From the NCBI GenBank assembly GCA_900543585.1, contig UQRP01000037.1, positions 1-24,554 on the forward strand: 24,554 nucleotides of DNA, written 5' to 3'. Source of the stretch: an uncultured Prevotella sp. (lineage in GTDB: Bacteria > Bacteroidota > Bacteroidia > Bacteroidales > Bacteroidaceae). The notes below the pieces were generated by a model. The model did no database searches. It was not told where the DNA came from and saw only the letters and a program-made list of their open reading frames with translations. Of the stretch, positions 1-7,824 are shown piece by piece (position 1 is the stretch's first letter; every line of letters starts with the position of its first letter). The translations under genes were made by a program, and so were the position numbers.

Positions 1-32
1 AAGTAAGATTCGTTTCTATACAAGAGACTTAA

Positions 33-323
33 CTTATCCCGAACTCAGGTTTTGAAAGTGATTTCACCAATCCGGAGACTGACCGGGCTGTTGAGGAGCG
101 TTTCTGCACGATGCTGGAGGACCGGTCGCTGGAAATCAAGTGTAACTGGCCAAAGGGCACGCCGATTACCGTTGTCTTCGATGTTGACAGTGAGGGTATT
201 CTGAGCGTTCATGCCAATGTGGGTGATGAGGCTCTCGACTTCACTCTGCGCATACAAGGTGTGAAGTCGGGTGAAGAGCTCTCGAAGTCCATAGATACCA
301 TCAGTAAAGCCATGGTGGAATAG
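33..323 (+). pseudogene. Hsp70-family protein, C-terminal fragment (substrate-binding region)
   Basis: The frame open from base 33 to the stop at 321-323 encodes about 96 residues resembling the substrate-binding beta domain of Hsp70/DnaK-like chaperones. Signs are an F-T-N-P-E-T-D-R segment, a central W-P-K-G-T-P-I followed by a V-D-S-E-G-I-L strand, and D-F-T-L near the end. The ATPase domain is not in the window. In this frame a TAA lies at 30-32, so the gene does not read back to base 1. Either the upstream part is frameshifted, or the first ~30 bases do not belong to the gene. A genuine start inside this piece (ATG at 111) would leave only 70 residues and is unlikely. The next gene begins 26 bases downstream on the same strand, which suggests co-transcription. 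The family assignment rests on pattern recognition over a short segment. Confidence 0.6.
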
Positions 324-349
324 TCCTGTCATCTTAACACACGACAACA

Positions 350-952
350 ATGCTGGAAACGATATTCAAGATGCGCATCAAGAAGTGGGAGGACTTCATC
401 GCTATCCTTGATGCCAATACCGACAACCTCCGCTCTGACGAGCAGGAAGCCATCAGTGCGCTGAAGAACCTTTGGCGCGCGGTGGCTTTCGGACCGTCGT
501 GCACGCAGCGCGTGGAGCGTCTGGTGAAGGTGCTGAGCGATGCTGACAAGTTGCATGGCAACAACCGTGACATCATTCAGGCCAGCAAGGACTTCCGCGG
601 TGTGGCGAAGGAAATGTACACAACTGATGCTGAGACTCTGGAGCAGTTTAAAAATGCCATGCAGCAGGCTATGGGCGGGCCGCGGCGTTCTTCCCAACAA
701 CAGCGACAGCATGAACAGCAGCGGCAGCAGCAACGGAGTCGAAGCGGACAGCAGAGACCTCAGGTCGCTCAACCGAGGTCCCGACAGCAGCCACAATCGG
801 CTCAACCCACCCCCGGCTTCTGTTGGATCAGCATGGACGTAGCCTTTCCGGACGGGTCTCGCAGGGAGAGTCATCCGTCGCCATCAATTTGCACAAGGAA
901 AAGGCAGACAGCGCGAGCGTATCTCATCAGCGGATTGTGCTCAGCACGTTGA
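350..952 (+). CDS. Unrecognised soluble protein with Gln/Arg-rich tail, probably the N-terminal half of a frameshifted gene
   Basis: The ATG at 350 opens a helical, charged region of about 110 residues (motifs K-M-R-I-K-K-W-E-D-F and W-R-A-V-A-F-G-P-S). A low-complexity stretch rich in Gln, Arg and Ser follows (residues about 115-150). I do not recognise a family; no J-domain HPD motif is present although an Hsp70-like gene lies just upstream. After the Gln-rich stretch the frame runs on to 952 with no conserved look, while the frame carrying the membrane protein becomes convincing from about 811. A run of five C at 810-814 lies exactly where the switch would be needed. The two halves are therefore probably one gene of roughly 445 residues (cytosolic head, flexible linker, membrane part) split by an indel. 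The meaningful product here probably ends near base 814. Confidence 0.6.
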   Translation: MLETIFKMRIKKWEDFIAILDANTDNLRSDEQEAISALKNLWRAVAFGPSCTQRVERLVKVLSDADKLHGNNRDIIQASKDFRGVAKEMYTTDAETLEQFKNAMQQAMGGPRRSSQQQRQHEQQRQQQRSRSGQQRPQVAQPRSRQQPQSAQPTPGFCWISMDVAFPDGSRRESHPSPSICTRKRQTARAYLISGLCSAR

Positions 953-1695
953 AGGAAGACAAACCGTCCATCTTCTTCACATCTCTGGGTCCCTGTTGGG
1001 CGATTATCGGTCTGCTCGTTATCGCCTTCGCCATCTGCCTTGCAGGCATGCGGTTAGGCGTGAGGTCGGTGCGCGAGGCCGGACTGGTTGTCGTGCCACT
1101 CTGCTTGCTTGCTGTGGCAGCTATTGAGATATATTGGTATAGGCTCATGGGAGCGGGGGCTTTCTGGTGGTGCGACTATGACAGCTATGGTTTCTTTGGC
1201 ACGCTGCTGCGTGTTATACCCTTCTTAATCGTGGTGGCCATGCAGCTGTTCTCCATCAAGTTGTACGAGCAACTGCTGTGTTGGGATGGTCCCGTCGATA
1301 GTGAGATACATGTCAAGCCCGCTGTGATAGGCATCCTGGTTAGCTTCCCGACATTGATTGTTTATGTTCTTGTAACACAATTGGGCTTCCATTGGAAAGG
1401 TGAGACGGCAGAAATGGTGGGTGTAGGCATTTTCCTGCTTATCATCCTTGTGGGCATCATCAGGACGTTCATGCTCAACATCCAAGAGTTTGGTGCCTTG
1501 AGGGGTAGCCTTATCTCGGCCTTCATACTGGTGTATGTCGTGAGCTGCATCGTTGCTGTAGCAGCGCTCATCTTCGTTATTGTGCGTATTCTTCTCGTAG
1601 TGTTAGCGGCACTGTTTGCTTTAGCCGTTTTGGGTGGTACAGGCGGTCGCACACTCTATCGTGACAAATATGGTAACCTTTATAGACGCGTTTAA
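823..1695 (+). CDS. Polytopic membrane protein of unknown function, probably the C-terminal half of the preceding gene
   Basis: This frame begins with about 45 hydrophilic residues. It then has roughly six or seven hydrophobic segments between residue about 52 and the end (for example W-A-I-I-G-L-L-V-I-A, G-L-V-V-V-P-L-C-L-L and a long I/V/L/A-rich run near the C terminus), closing with a basic, Tyr-rich tail. It is an integral membrane protein; no catalytic or transport motif is recognised. The only start codon at its head is TTG at 823. The frame stays open upstream as far as a TGA at 712-714 without an ATG or GTG. That start is weak, so I prefer a fusion with the upstream Gln-rich protein after a one-base correction in the C run at 810-814. 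The DUF1963 gene starts three bases after the stop, so they very likely share an mRNA. Confidence 0.65.
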   Translation: MDQHGRSLSGRVSQGESSVAINLHKEKADSASVSHQRIVLSTLKEDKPSIFFTSLGPCWAIIGLLVIAFAICLAGMRLGVRSVREAGLVVVPLCLLAVAAIEIYWYRLMGAGAFWWCDYDSYGFFGTLLRVIPFLIVVAMQLFSIKLYEQLLCWDGPVDSEIHVKPAVIGILVSFPTLIVYVLVTQLGFHWKGETAEMVGVGIFLLIILVGIIRTFMLNIQEFGALRGSLISAFILVYVVSCIVAVAALIFVIVRILLVVLAALFALAVLGGTGGRTLYRDKYGNLYRRV

Positions 1696-1698
1696 TCT

Positions 1699-2319
1699 AT
1701 GGCCATCAAATTAATGACACAGCTTACCTCAAAATCTCTTGTCGGCAAAAGCCACTGGTGGGGTGCTCCCGACCTTCCTGAGAATGTGCCTTATCCTACT
1801 GTGGAGGTCAACGACGGTGACGAGGTGTATGAAGAACCTCTCACCTTTATCTGTCAGATTCGGTGCGAGGAGACAGCACCGTTTGATACCGACCATCTGC
1901 TGCCTACGGAAGGCATGCTATGGTTCTTTGCGCCTCTCGACTATTTTCTTGGCGACTTTGACAGTCCTCTTGACTACCATATGCAGCCAAGAGTCATCTA
2001 CTCTCGCCAGACGAAGGATCTAAAGCCTTATGACCTGCACTGGGAGGGTACCGAGGAGAGTGTATTCCGTCCGGCAGAGAAGATTGTCTTCACAGTGGCA
2101 GAGAGCCCTTGTGCTGATGGTCTCATGATGCTTGGAACACCTTATCAGGACGAGGTGCGCTGTCAGCATGAGGGTGATGTGTGCCTTTTGCAGATAGACG
2201 AGGACGACCGTTGGGGTCTGCGCTTCTACGACTGTGGCATGTACTTTATCTTCGTTCCGTCGCGCGACCTATGTCGTTTGCGCTTGGAGAAGGCTACGGG
2301 AGAATTATTTTACTACTAA
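1699..2319 (+). CDS. DUF1963 (YwqG-like) family protein
   Basis: This 206-residue soluble protein has the order of motifs of DUF1963/YwqG proteins: an early K-S-H-W-W-G-A-P-D-L-P segment, a mid strand L-T-F-I-C-Q-I, then G-M-L-W-F-F-A-P-L-D-Y. The C-terminal half is rich in aromatic and acidic residues and includes L-L-Q-I-D-E-D and D-C-G-M-Y-F-I-F. Members are widespread in bacteria and often sit in clusters of accessory genes; their biochemical role is not established. No signal peptide or membrane segment is seen, so it is probably cytoplasmic. It follows the membrane protein by three bases and precedes the next gene by eleven, indicating one operon. Start ATG 1699 is the first in frame. 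Family call is firm, function unknown. Confidence 0.8.
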   Translation: MAIKLMTQLTSKSLVGKSHWWGAPDLPENVPYPTVEVNDGDEVYEEPLTFICQIRCEETAPFDTDHLLPTEGMLWFFAPLDYFLGDFDSPLDYHMQPRVIYSRQTKDLKPYDLHWEGTEESVFRPAEKIVFTVAESPCADGLMMLGTPYQDEVRCQHEGDVCLLQIDEDDRWGLRFYDCGMYFIFVPSRDLCRLRLEKATGELFYY

Positions 2320-2330
2320 AACGTAAACGT

Positions 2331-2984
2331 ATGGAAGAAAATATATCTATCAGAAAGGCATTCCATGAAGCGATAAGCTTATGTAAAGGAAAGCCGTTGG
2401 CCAGCGACGCTACTTCTCTGGAGAACTATTACGATGTGTGCTGTGGTTGTGTGCTGCTTGCGGAAGACGACCTAAAGGCGCAACGGCGGTGTTGGGAGAT
2501 AGCCGGGCTGGCGGAGACTTTCCTGCATTATGCCAGTTATTTGGAGGGCTTTGATCATATGTTGAACAGAGTCTATCCTGCTGTCCGGCGGATGACAGAC
2601 TGCGTGAACGAGCATAAGCGTCTGCGTCTGAAACTGATGGTGATACGACGTATTGAGGAGAGGGAAGGCCATGAACTCTCATTTGGAGAGGAGGTGGAGT
2701 CGGAAGTGAGGCGTTATGAAAGGAACATCATGTTGGCCGATGAGGGGCGCTATGACGAGATTGTCAATACCGGTCATCTGAAGCGGGACACCATTGAGTG
2801 GAGTCTGGCCTATGAGAATGCTATTGATGATGTGGAGCGTGAGACAGACGTCTTGCTGGCCACCTCGCCACACGGCATGGGTTTCTGCTTCGCTTATTGG
2901 CATGCCAAAGCCGTGACACTCAGATGTAATGGTGTGGAATGGAAGAGCCCGGGAGTGATGAATCCACACGTGATGTTTGACTGA
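2331..2984 (+). CDS. Conserved hypothetical protein, 217 residues
   Basis: I do not recognise the family. The product is soluble, mostly helical and acidic, with a Cys-containing patch at residues about 31-36 (Y-D-V-C-C-G-C) and several Arg/Glu-rich helices in the middle. The last 35 residues look like the most constrained part: P-H-G-M-G-F-C-F-A-Y-W-H followed by W-K-S-P-G-V-M-N-P-H-V-M-F-D at the very end. That is an unusual density of aromatic, His and Cys residues for a terminus and could form an active or binding site. ATG 2331 was chosen because it lies 11 bases after the DUF1963 stop; the frame is open further upstream, but only over the coding end of that gene. It belongs to the same run as its neighbours. 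Function unknown. Confidence 0.7.
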   Translation: MEENISIRKAFHEAISLCKGKPLASDATSLENYYDVCCGCVLLAEDDLKAQRRCWEIAGLAETFLHYASYLEGFDHMLNRVYPAVRRMTDCVNEHKRLRLKLMVIRRIEEREGHELSFGEEVESEVRRYERNIMLADEGRYDEIVNTGHLKRDTIEWSLAYENAIDDVERETDVLLATSPHGMGFCFAYWHAKAVTLRCNGVEWKSPGVMNPHVMFD

Positions 2985-3032
2985 AGCGTCTTTGCGCACC
3001 TTGTTTTTATTACACATTATTATATATAGACT

Positions 3033-4307
3033 ATGAATGCTATACAACAACTCATCATCAGCTATCAGACACGTGATGCCTTTTGGACAGCAGCGGAGAA
3101 TGTGGAGAACGACCGTCAGCACCAAGACTATTTCCTGCGCATCCTGCGTGCCCGTAACAACGTGGCGCTACTGATGGAAGATGAAAGCAGAATCCGGCAG
3201 TTGGCCGATGACGGTAATCCTTATATGCAGTATGCCTTGGCAAGACTTCACGACTGTCTGCAGTTTCAGCCAAATTCCAATGACCTCAAACAGCACTACT
3301 ACGCTTCGGCTTATCTGACCGGTCGCATTGCCGATGCACGTGCTTTCCTTGCCTTGGCCTATCGAGACGGCGACTATGGTGAGGCTGACGTGGAGCTCTA
3401 CCGTAAGGTGACCAGTAAGGCTGCTGGCGAAGGCAGTGAGAAGGCTTTGCAACAGGAGATAAGGGATATGATCTTTGGACAGTTTGGCAAGGAGGAGAAT
3501 ATCACGGAAGCCTATAGCCGGCTTGAGCAGATTGTGGAGCAGACGCGTCGGGAGAAACGAGATGTAGATCCCCAATACTATACCCTGATGGCGGATGCTG
3601 ATATCAGAATGGGGCGGGTCGGCAATGCCCTTGACAACTATGAAAAGGCTGCCCGCCTGGGTCATAGTGCAGCATATTTCTGGCTGGCCTACTATAGCTG
3701 TTGTGATGACCAAGAATTTGTGGAAGACCGTGAGGATTTTATGAAGATTATGGAGAAAGCCCGTGACGCCTATGCCTCAGAAGGTTTTCTCGAATATGCT
3801 ATGCTTGTAGATGCTGATTTCTATGAAGAGCTGTCGGACGAGGACAAAGCCACCGTACACGATGCGCTCTATGATGACCTTCGCGGAGCTTGTATGCTTG
3901 GTGAGAGCATGGGCGCACTCTATCTGGCAGGTTATTATGAGAATGGCACCTGCGGCTTTTCACAAGACTATGTGGAGGCGTGGCGGTGGTATTCGGCGGG
4001 AGCCAACCTCCGCGAGTCATCGTGCTATGCTGCTTTGGCCCGTATGGTGCTTAATGACCATACGGCACCAAAAGAGTATGACGAGGCTTATGCCTATGAG
4101 TGTGCCTACCGTGCACTGATGCTTGGCGGTGATACGCTTGCTACCGTTGTACAGGGGTATCATAGCGGCTTCTTGGGACAGCATGCCTCGGCGATAGAGC
4201 AGACCTATCTGCCACGCTATGAGCAGGAGATGAAAGAACAGTTAGAAAGAGAGCAGGAGATAGACGAGTATGATGACGACCACGAGTATTTAGGCGATGC
4301 CTATTGA
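3033..4307 (+). CDS. Sel1/TPR-like repeat protein
   Basis: This 424-residue soluble protein is built of helical hairpins with the spacing of Sel1-like and TPR repeats. Clear units include G-N-P-Y-M-Q-Y-A-L-A-R-L, A-L-D-N-Y-E-K-A-A-R-L-G-H-S-A-A-Y, and M-G-A-L-Y-L-A-G-Y-Y-E-N-G followed by E-A-W-R-W-Y-S-A-G-A. The C terminus is strongly acidic, with an E-Q-E-I-D-E-Y-D-D-D stretch. Such proteins act as scaffolds for protein-protein contacts, often in signalling or envelope assembly. No signal peptide is visible, so it is probably cytoplasmic. It starts 48 bases after the previous stop and ends the plus-strand cluster, converging on the antiporter gene with only eight bases between the stops. 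An adaptor role for the neighbouring Hsp70-like protein is only a guess. Confidence 0.8.
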   Translation: MNAIQQLIISYQTRDAFWTAAENVENDRQHQDYFLRILRARNNVALLMEDESRIRQLADDGNPYMQYALARLHDCLQFQPNSNDLKQHYYASAYLTGRIADARAFLALAYRDGDYGEADVELYRKVTSKAAGEGSEKALQQEIRDMIFGQFGKEENITEAYSRLEQIVEQTRREKRDVDPQYYTLMADADIRMGRVGNALDNYEKAARLGHSAAYFWLAYYSCCDDQEFVEDREDFMKIMEKARDAYASEGFLEYAMLVDADFYEELSDEDKATVHDALYDDLRGACMLGESMGALYLAGYYENGTCGFSQDYVEAWRWYSAGANLRESSCYAALARMVLNDHTAPKEYDEAYAYECAYRALMLGGDTLATVVQGYHSGFLGQHASAIEQTYLPRYEQEMKEQLEREQEIDEYDDDHEYLGDAY

Positions 4308-4315
4308 TGTGGGGC

Positions 4316-6571
4316 TTATCCGGCATCTTTCACGAGTTTCATCACGGAGTCCTTCTCTCCTACCACCCAGATGATGTTACCCTTGCTGAAACGGCGGTTG
4401 GGGTTGATGGTGGTCAGGTTTTCCTGTCCTTCCTCCACGCCGACGAGCATGCAGTTGTATTTCTCTCGGATGCCGCTGTCTTTCAGAGTGCTGCCAATGA
4501 ATGGACAGCCCTCGGAGAGACGTATTTTCTGGAGCTTCATCTCGCGTTTCTCTATGTTGGGGTCTTCAGGCACGATGTCGGCTTTGGCAGCTTGGGCAAA
4601 AGTTTGCAGCTGCTCGTCGTTGCCAATGGCCTGGAGACGGTCGCCGGGGAAGATAATGGTGCTGCCTCCTGGGATGTTGATGCGCTGGTGTCCTCTCAAG
4701 ATACTGCTTATATGGACACCGTAACGAGTGCTGATGCGTAGCTCCTTGAGAGTTTGCCCAGCCCATTCAGAGTCCTCGGGGATGTCGACATCAGAGATAT
4801 GGATGTCGCGGTCGATGAGCTTGTTTTCGAAGAGAGGCTTACGCTTGCCCGTCACTTGTGCTGCGATATCCCTGGAGTTGAGGTTCTCTATGAATCGGCG
4901 TTCTATCCTCACCGACCGTTTCTTCAGTCGGCGCGACAATGCCATGAGGACGATGATGACAACGGCCAGCGTGATGACGACGGCGTTGGCAAAGCGGGCG
5001 AGATAGTTGCAGATATAGAAGAGGATGGCTGCTGCGATGGTAACTCTCACCAAGACGGTAAAGATGAGAGGCAGACGGTTGAGACGGCTCTCCGTCCACA
5101 GTGCTTTCGCTTCCTCGCTGTGGTTGTTTTTCATCACCAAAGCTCGCATAAAGGGTGCTATGCAGACAAGGGTGAGGAATCCTGTGGCCCCATTGGCCCA
5201 CCAGTGGGGGAGCAGATGTCGGAAGAACTGCAAAACGAAAGTGAGCATGACAGCGGTGACGGCGACGCAGAGAATGGTGTAGATGAGGGTGTTGATACTC
5301 ATCTTCTTCAGCAGCTTTCGCCATAAGCCTTCCTCGGCTGCCGTTGTCTGATGCCCGGTGCCGAGATGGTTAAGACGGCGGACCCATCGCTTGGGCAGAA
5401 CGTGCTCGATAGCGGTGTAGGCGGGCGAGGCAGCGCGTATCATATAAGGTGTGAGGAAGGTGGTGACGACACTCACCGCCACGATGACGGGATAGATGAA
5501 GTCACTGATGACATGCAGCGAGAGGCCTAAAGAGGCGATGATGAATGCAAATTCGCCAACCTGTGCCATGGAGAAACCGCAGCGCATGGCTGACTTCATG
5601 GGTTGGCCGCTGAGCATGTAGCTCAGAGTGCCGAAGATGGCCTGTCCGAAGAGAATGGCCAGGACGAGCGCCAGAATCGGCCAGGCGTAGCTGACGAGGA
5701 TGGCAGGGTCGACGAGCATACCGACAGAGACGAAGAAAATGGCACCGAAGAGGTTCTTTACCGGACCAACAACGCGCTCTATGCGCTCGACCTCCACAGT
5801 CTCGGCTAAAATACTGCCCATGACGAAAGCACCGAAGGCAGAGGAGAAGCCTACAGCCGTACTAATCCATGCCATGGCGCAACACAATCCTAAGGCTACG
5901 ATGACGAGTGTCTCGTCGGTCATCAGCTTGCGGGTTAAGCGCAGAAAGGTGGGAACGATATAGAGTCCCACGACGAACCACAACACCAGGAAGAAACCTA
6001 TCTTCAGCAGAGAGCCTATCATCTGGGCACCATCGGGATTGCTGCCTTGCGCGATGGCCGACAGCATCACCATCATCACGATGGCTAAGATATCCTCCAG
6101 GATGAGGACGCTCATGACGAGCTTGGCAAAGGACTGCTGCATGAGTCCCATGTCATCGAAAGCCTTGTAGATGATGGTGGTGGACGACATGGCCAGCATA
6201 CCGCCGAGGAAGATGCAGTCCATCTGTCCCCAGCCGAAGGCATGCCCCACAGCCATACCTATCATAGCCATGAAGAAGACGGTGCTTACAGCTGCTATGA
6301 TAGGAGCTATGCCCATTTTCAGAATCTTCTTGAAAGAGAAGTCCAGACCTAAGGCGAAGAGCAGGAACATTACACCGATGTCGGCCCACGTCTGGATGTC
6401 GGCCTTGTCGATGACCGACATCGTGAGTGGCATGTGGGGAGAGACGATGAATCCCGCCACTATGTAACCTAACACTAAGGGCTGCTTGAGCCGCTTGAAG
6501 ATGAGTGTGACAATGCCTGCCACAATAAGGATGAGTGCCAGGTCTTTGATGAGTGACGGGATTTCAGACAT
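4316..6571 (-). CDS. Kef-type cation:proton antiporter with tandem C-terminal TrkA-C (RCK_C) domains
   Basis: This 751-residue inner-membrane protein of the CPA2/Kef family exchanges K+ or Na+ for H+. Residues about 1-395 form the antiporter core, with the family signatures P-L-V-L-G-Y-I-V-A-G near residue 30, F-A-L-G-L-D-F-S, and M-A-Q-V-G-E-F-A-F-I. A second hydrophobic block with about four segments lies at about 430-550. Two RCK_C-like modules follow, at about 600-660 (G-Q-T-L-K-E-L through I-F-P-G-D-R-L) and about 683-748 (I-G-S-T-L-K-D-S through V-V-G-E-K-D-S). No Rossmann-type RCK_N/KTN glycine-rich motif is seen, unlike E. coli KefB/KefC. The ATG overlaps the pepT stop by one base (TAATG), implying translational coupling. 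RCK_C domains bind c-di-AMP or other ligands in some families; which applies here is unknown. Confidence 0.88.
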   Translation of the reverse strand: MSEIPSLIKDLALILIVAGIVTLIFKRLKQPLVLGYIVAGFIVSPHMPLTMSVIDKADIQTWADIGVMFLLFALGLDFSFKKILKMGIAPIIAAVSTVFFMAMIGMAVGHAFGWGQMDCIFLGGMLAMSSTTIIYKAFDDMGLMQQSFAKLVMSVLILEDILAIVMMVMLSAIAQGSNPDGAQMIGSLLKIGFFLVLWFVVGLYIVPTFLRLTRKLMTDETLVIVALGLCCAMAWISTAVGFSSAFGAFVMGSILAETVEVERIERVVGPVKNLFGAIFFVSVGMLVDPAILVSYAWPILALVLAILFGQAIFGTLSYMLSGQPMKSAMRCGFSMAQVGEFAFIIASLGLSLHVISDFIYPVIVAVSVVTTFLTPYMIRAASPAYTAIEHVLPKRWVRRLNHLGTGHQTTAAEEGLWRKLLKKMSINTLIYTILCVAVTAVMLTFVLQFFRHLLPHWWANGATGFLTLVCIAPFMRALVMKNNHSEEAKALWTESRLNRLPLIFTVLVRVTIAAAILFYICNYLARFANAVVITLAVVIIVLMALSRRLKKRSVRIERRFIENLNSRDIAAQVTGKRKPLFENKLIDRDIHISDVDIPEDSEWAGQTLKELRISTRYGVHISSILRGHQRINIPGGSTIIFPGDRLQAIGNDEQLQTFAQAAKADIVPEDPNIEKREMKLQKIRLSEGCPFIGSTLKDSGIREKYNCMLVGVEEGQENLTTINPNRRFSKGNIIWVVGEKDSVMKLVKDAG

Positions 6572-7794
6572 TAGCTGTTATATTCTTCTGTTATTTGGCA
6601 AATTTTTACGATAACTTCTACGGCTTTCTGCATGACCTGTATGGAGACGAACTCGTAGGGACCATGGAAGTTGACGCCGCCCGCGAAGATGTTGGGGCAG
6701 GGGAGACCGCGGAAAGAGAGCTGTGCGCCGTCGGTGCCGCCACGGATAGGCTCTACCTTCGGTGTGACACCACTTTCCTGCATGGCCTTGAGCACGATGT
6801 CGATGACATACATGTTGGGGTCTATCTTCTCCTTCATGTTATAGTACTGGTCGCTGATCTCTATCGTTACAGTACCCTCGCCATATTTGTCGTTCATCTC
6901 CTTTGCGATGTCCTCCATGAAGTCTTTGCGTTGCTCGAACTTCTTGCGGTCGTGGTCGCGGATGATATAAGAGAGTTTGGCCTCCTCGCAATGGCTGTTG
7001 ATAGAGAGCAGGTGATAGAAGCCCTGGTAACCTTCTGTCGTCTCGGGAATATCGGTCTCGGGAATGTGGCTGTTGAACTCGCAGGCCAGGCGTGAGGCAT
7101 TGACCATCTTACCTTTAGCGTAGCCGGTATGCACGCTGACACCTTTGATGGTGACTTTGGCGGCTGCAGCGTTGAAGTTCTCGTATTCCAAATCACCGAT
7201 ATCGCCGCCGTCCATGGTGTAAGCCCACTGGCAACCGAACTTCTCCACGTCGAAGTGGTGGGCGCCCTTGCCTATCTCCTCATCGGGGTTGAAGCCCACA
7301 CGGATGTCGCCATGCTTAATCTCGGGGTGGTCGCGGAGATAGCACATGGCTTGAACGATCTCTGCTACGCCAGCTTTGTCGTCGGCGCCGAGGAGGGTGG
7401 TGCCATCAGTGACAATGAGGTCCTCACCCTTGTGCTGAAGCAGTTCTGGAAATTTCTTTGGTGAAGAGATGATACCCGGCGAGAGCTCGATGTCGCCACC
7501 ATCGTAGTCCTTTACGATACGGGCCTTGATATTGGCGCCGCTGGCGTCAAGGGCGGTGTCGTAGTGAGAGATGAAGCCAATGGTGGGAGCGTCCTTCTTG
7601 GTGTTGCCCGGCAGGGTGGCGTAGATATATCCCATGTCGTCCATCTCCACGTCATCAAGGCCTTCTTTCTCTAACTCTTCTTTGAGATATTTGGCGAAGA
7701 CAAGTTGCTTGGCTGTACTCGGCACTGTTGTGGAGTCTTCAGCCGACTGTGTGTCAAACTTGGTGTAATTGATAAACCGTTCTGCTAAATCCAT
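6571..7794 (-). CDS. pepT: Peptidase T (tripeptide aminopeptidase)
   Basis: PepT is a cytoplasmic dizinc M20 aminopeptidase that removes the N-terminal residue of tripeptides. At 407 residues it matches the usual length. Metal and catalytic signatures are in place: I-S-H-Y-D-T (His77, Asp79), L-G-A-D-D-K-A-G (bridging Asp138), N-P-D-E-E-I-G-K-G-A-H (catalytic and ligand Glu at 172-173), and T-M-D-G-G-D-I-G (Asp195). The N-terminal F-I-N-Y-T-K-F-D-T-Q-S is also typical. The gene sits between the acyltransferase (30-base gap) and the antiporter, whose start overlaps its stop by one base. The ATG at 7794 has no clear Shine-Dalgarno, as expected for this phylum. Confidence 0.95.
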   Translation of the reverse strand: MDLAERFINYTKFDTQSAEDSTTVPSTAKQLVFAKYLKEELEKEGLDDVEMDDMGYIYATLPGNTKKDAPTIGFISHYDTALDASGANIKARIVKDYDGGDIELSPGIISSPKKFPELLQHKGEDLIVTDGTTLLGADDKAGVAEIVQAMCYLRDHPEIKHGDIRVGFNPDEEIGKGAHHFDVEKFGCQWAYTMDGGDIGDLEYENFNAAAAKVTIKGVSVHTGYAKGKMVNASRLACEFNSHIPETDIPETTEGYQGFYHLLSINSHCEEAKLSYIIRDHDRKKFEQRKDFMEDIAKEMNDKYGEGTVTIEISDQYYNMKEKIDPNMYVIDIVLKAMQESGVTPKVEPIRGGTDGAQLSFRGLPCPNIFAGGVNFHGPYEFVSIQVMQKAVEVIVKICQITEEYNS

Positions 7795-7824
7795 ATTTTG
7801 AATTATATTTTATTTGTGGTATTC

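Noticed and set aside
540..842. A third open frame across the Gln-rich region
   Set aside because: It starts inside the preceding gene, shows no conserved pattern, and only reflects the repetitive CAG-like composition.
4754..5326. A 190-codon plus-strand frame rich in Asp, Glu and Gly inside the antiporter gene
   Set aside because: The composition is what a complementary frame of a membrane-protein gene yields; the minus-strand antiporter is unambiguous.
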